From: Thermoflexus sp. | GTDB lineage: Bacteria; Chloroflexota; Anaerolineae; B4-G1; DUEL01 | Reading direction: 5' to 3' | Assembly: GCA_028276215.1 (NCBI GenBank) | Contig: JAPYWT010000195.1 | Coordinates: 1 to 5,326, forward strand | Length of the DNA: 5,326 nt | Shown here: piece after piece, positions 4,623-5,326 of the stretch | Numbering within the stretch: the first letter of the stretch is position 1 | How the letters are laid out: each line of letters starts with the position of its first letter | Program-made: the position numbers and the translations under genes | The notes under the pieces: generated by a model | Databases searched by the model: none | Seen by the model: the letters and a program-made list of their open reading frames with translations, nothing else | Told to the model about the DNA's origin: nothing

Positions 4623-5326
4623 TTAGCGGAGCAATTCCTTCAGCCGGGGGAGAGCAGCACGGGCGGCCTCCTCTCCCGCCGCAATCACCTCCGCCGCGCG
4701 GGTCAGGCCGGTGAGGACGGTGACGCCCGCGGGGATGGCGGGGCGGATCAGCAGGTCGGGGCGGGCCTCCTCCAGACTCCGCCGGTTCACGTCCCGCATC
4801 ATCACCGCCAGCGACCGCCAGAGGACGTCCGCCATCTCCGCCAGACTGTCCGGGATGAAGGGGCGGCGCTTCAGTTCCTCCGTCAGGGAGACCAGGGAGG
4901 TCTCGTCGGTGGAGATGTCCACCGCAACCACCCGCTCCGCGCCCATCCGACGCGCCACGTCGGCGGGGAGGTTGTCCAGGAGGCCCCCGTCCACCAGAAG
5001 TTGCCCGTCCCGCTCCACCGGACCGATTAGCCCCGGGAGAGCCGTCGTCGCCCGCACGGCATCCACCACACGGCCTTCGTTCAGCACCACTTTCTGACCG
5101 CTGTTCAGGTCCACGGCGACGACGGCCAGAGGGATGCGCAGTTGGTCAAAGGTGAGGTCGTCCAGGAAGGATTCCAGGTACTCCGCCACTTTCTGGGCGG
5201 AGAGGATGCCGCGAAAGGGAAGGGCCCGGTTGAGGAAGGGGAGCAGGCGACGGGGTGAGGCCATCCGCAGCGCTTCCTCCTCCATCTGCTGCGGAGAGAC
5301 GCCGGCCGCGTAAAGGGCACCGATGA
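4623..5326 (-). CDS. Patatin-like phospholipase (RssA/NTE type), 5' end beyond the window
   Basis: The frame stays open from the TAA at 4623-4625 to the window edge. The first visible residues, IGALYAAGVSPQQM, are the stretch that normally follows the GxSxG nucleophile of bacterial patatins (GTSxGAxxGALYAAG), so the catalytic Ser should lie just outside; the internal Met at 5285 is not the start. The second half of the dyad is visible: VDGGLLDNLP, with the catalytic Asp codon at 4989-4991. Supporting segments are LRIPLAVVAVDLNSGQ, AVRATTALPGLIGPV before the Asp motif, and RMGAERVVAVDIS after it. Patatins hydrolyse acyl esters of membrane lipids or lysophospholipids. There are 233 visible residues and no membrane segment in this part. 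It is followed by the ABC1 kinase gene in the same frame and probably shares its transcript. The exact substrate is unknown. Confidence 0.9.
   Translation of the reverse strand, partial: IGALYAAGVSPQQMEEEALRMASPRRLLPFLNRALPFRGILSAQKVAEYLESFLDDLTFDQLRIPLAVVAVDLNSGQKVVLNEGRVVDAVRATTALPGLIGPVERDGQLLVDGGLLDNLPADVARRMGAERVVAVDISTDETSLVSLTEELKRRPFIPDSLAEMADVLWRSLAVMMRDVNRRSLEEARPDLLIRPAIPAGVTVLTGLTRAAEVIAAGEEAARAALPRLKELLR

Noticed and set aside
4623..5285. Complete patatin gene starting at the Met at 5285
   Set aside because: The frame stays open to the window edge, and the upstream residues IGALYAAG are conserved patatin sequence following the nucleophile motif, so the gene is cut by the window.

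Overview
The window is GC-rich (clearly above 60% by eye), with compact bacterial genes, mostly GGAGG-type ribosome binding sites and strong GC preference at third codon positions. A WecG/TagA glycosyltransferase, a short stand-alone SCP2 protein, a DUF1015 protein and an AarF/ABC1 kinase beside a patatin-like protein fit a Chloroflexota (Anaerolineae-like) genome or metagenome contig. That placement is an inference from gene content and style; no rRNA or other marker gene is present.

Layout. (1) 1-827, plus strand: the last 29 codons of a GT4-like glycosyltransferase overlap by one base a complete WecG/TagA/CpsF-family glycosyltransferase. This is the tail of a surface-glycan or exopolysaccharide operon. 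(2) 828-2675, plus strand: a near-consensus extended -10 promoter (840-868) drives a 135-aa SCP2 sterol-carrier-like protein and, 21 nt later, a 441-aa DUF1015 protein. (3) 2676-2924: a 249-nt non-coding region between convergent genes, packed with inverted repeats. It has a 17-18 bp perfect hairpin directly after the DUF1015 stop, a related hairpin directly after the stop of the opposing gene, a GCAGGA-TTTA-TCCTGC element, and a C-rich tract that can form either a long hairpin or, on the minus strand, a G-quadruplex. (4) 2925-5326, minus strand: a patatin-like phospholipase (5' end beyond the window) followed 30 nt later, in the same frame, by a complete ABC1/UbiB-type atypical kinase with two C-terminal membrane helices.

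How the genes may work together: the first pair belongs to glycan assembly on a lipid carrier. The SCP2, ABC1-kinase and patatin genes are all lipid-handling families, and SCP2 (UbiJ) and ABC1 (UbiB) proteins are known partners in enterobacterial ubiquinone synthesis, so a membrane-lipid or isoprenoid-lipid theme is plausible but unproven. I see no CRISPR array, tRNA, rRNA, insertion sequence or prophage gene. The individual protein families are ordinary. The least explained part is the 2676-2924 intergenic region.
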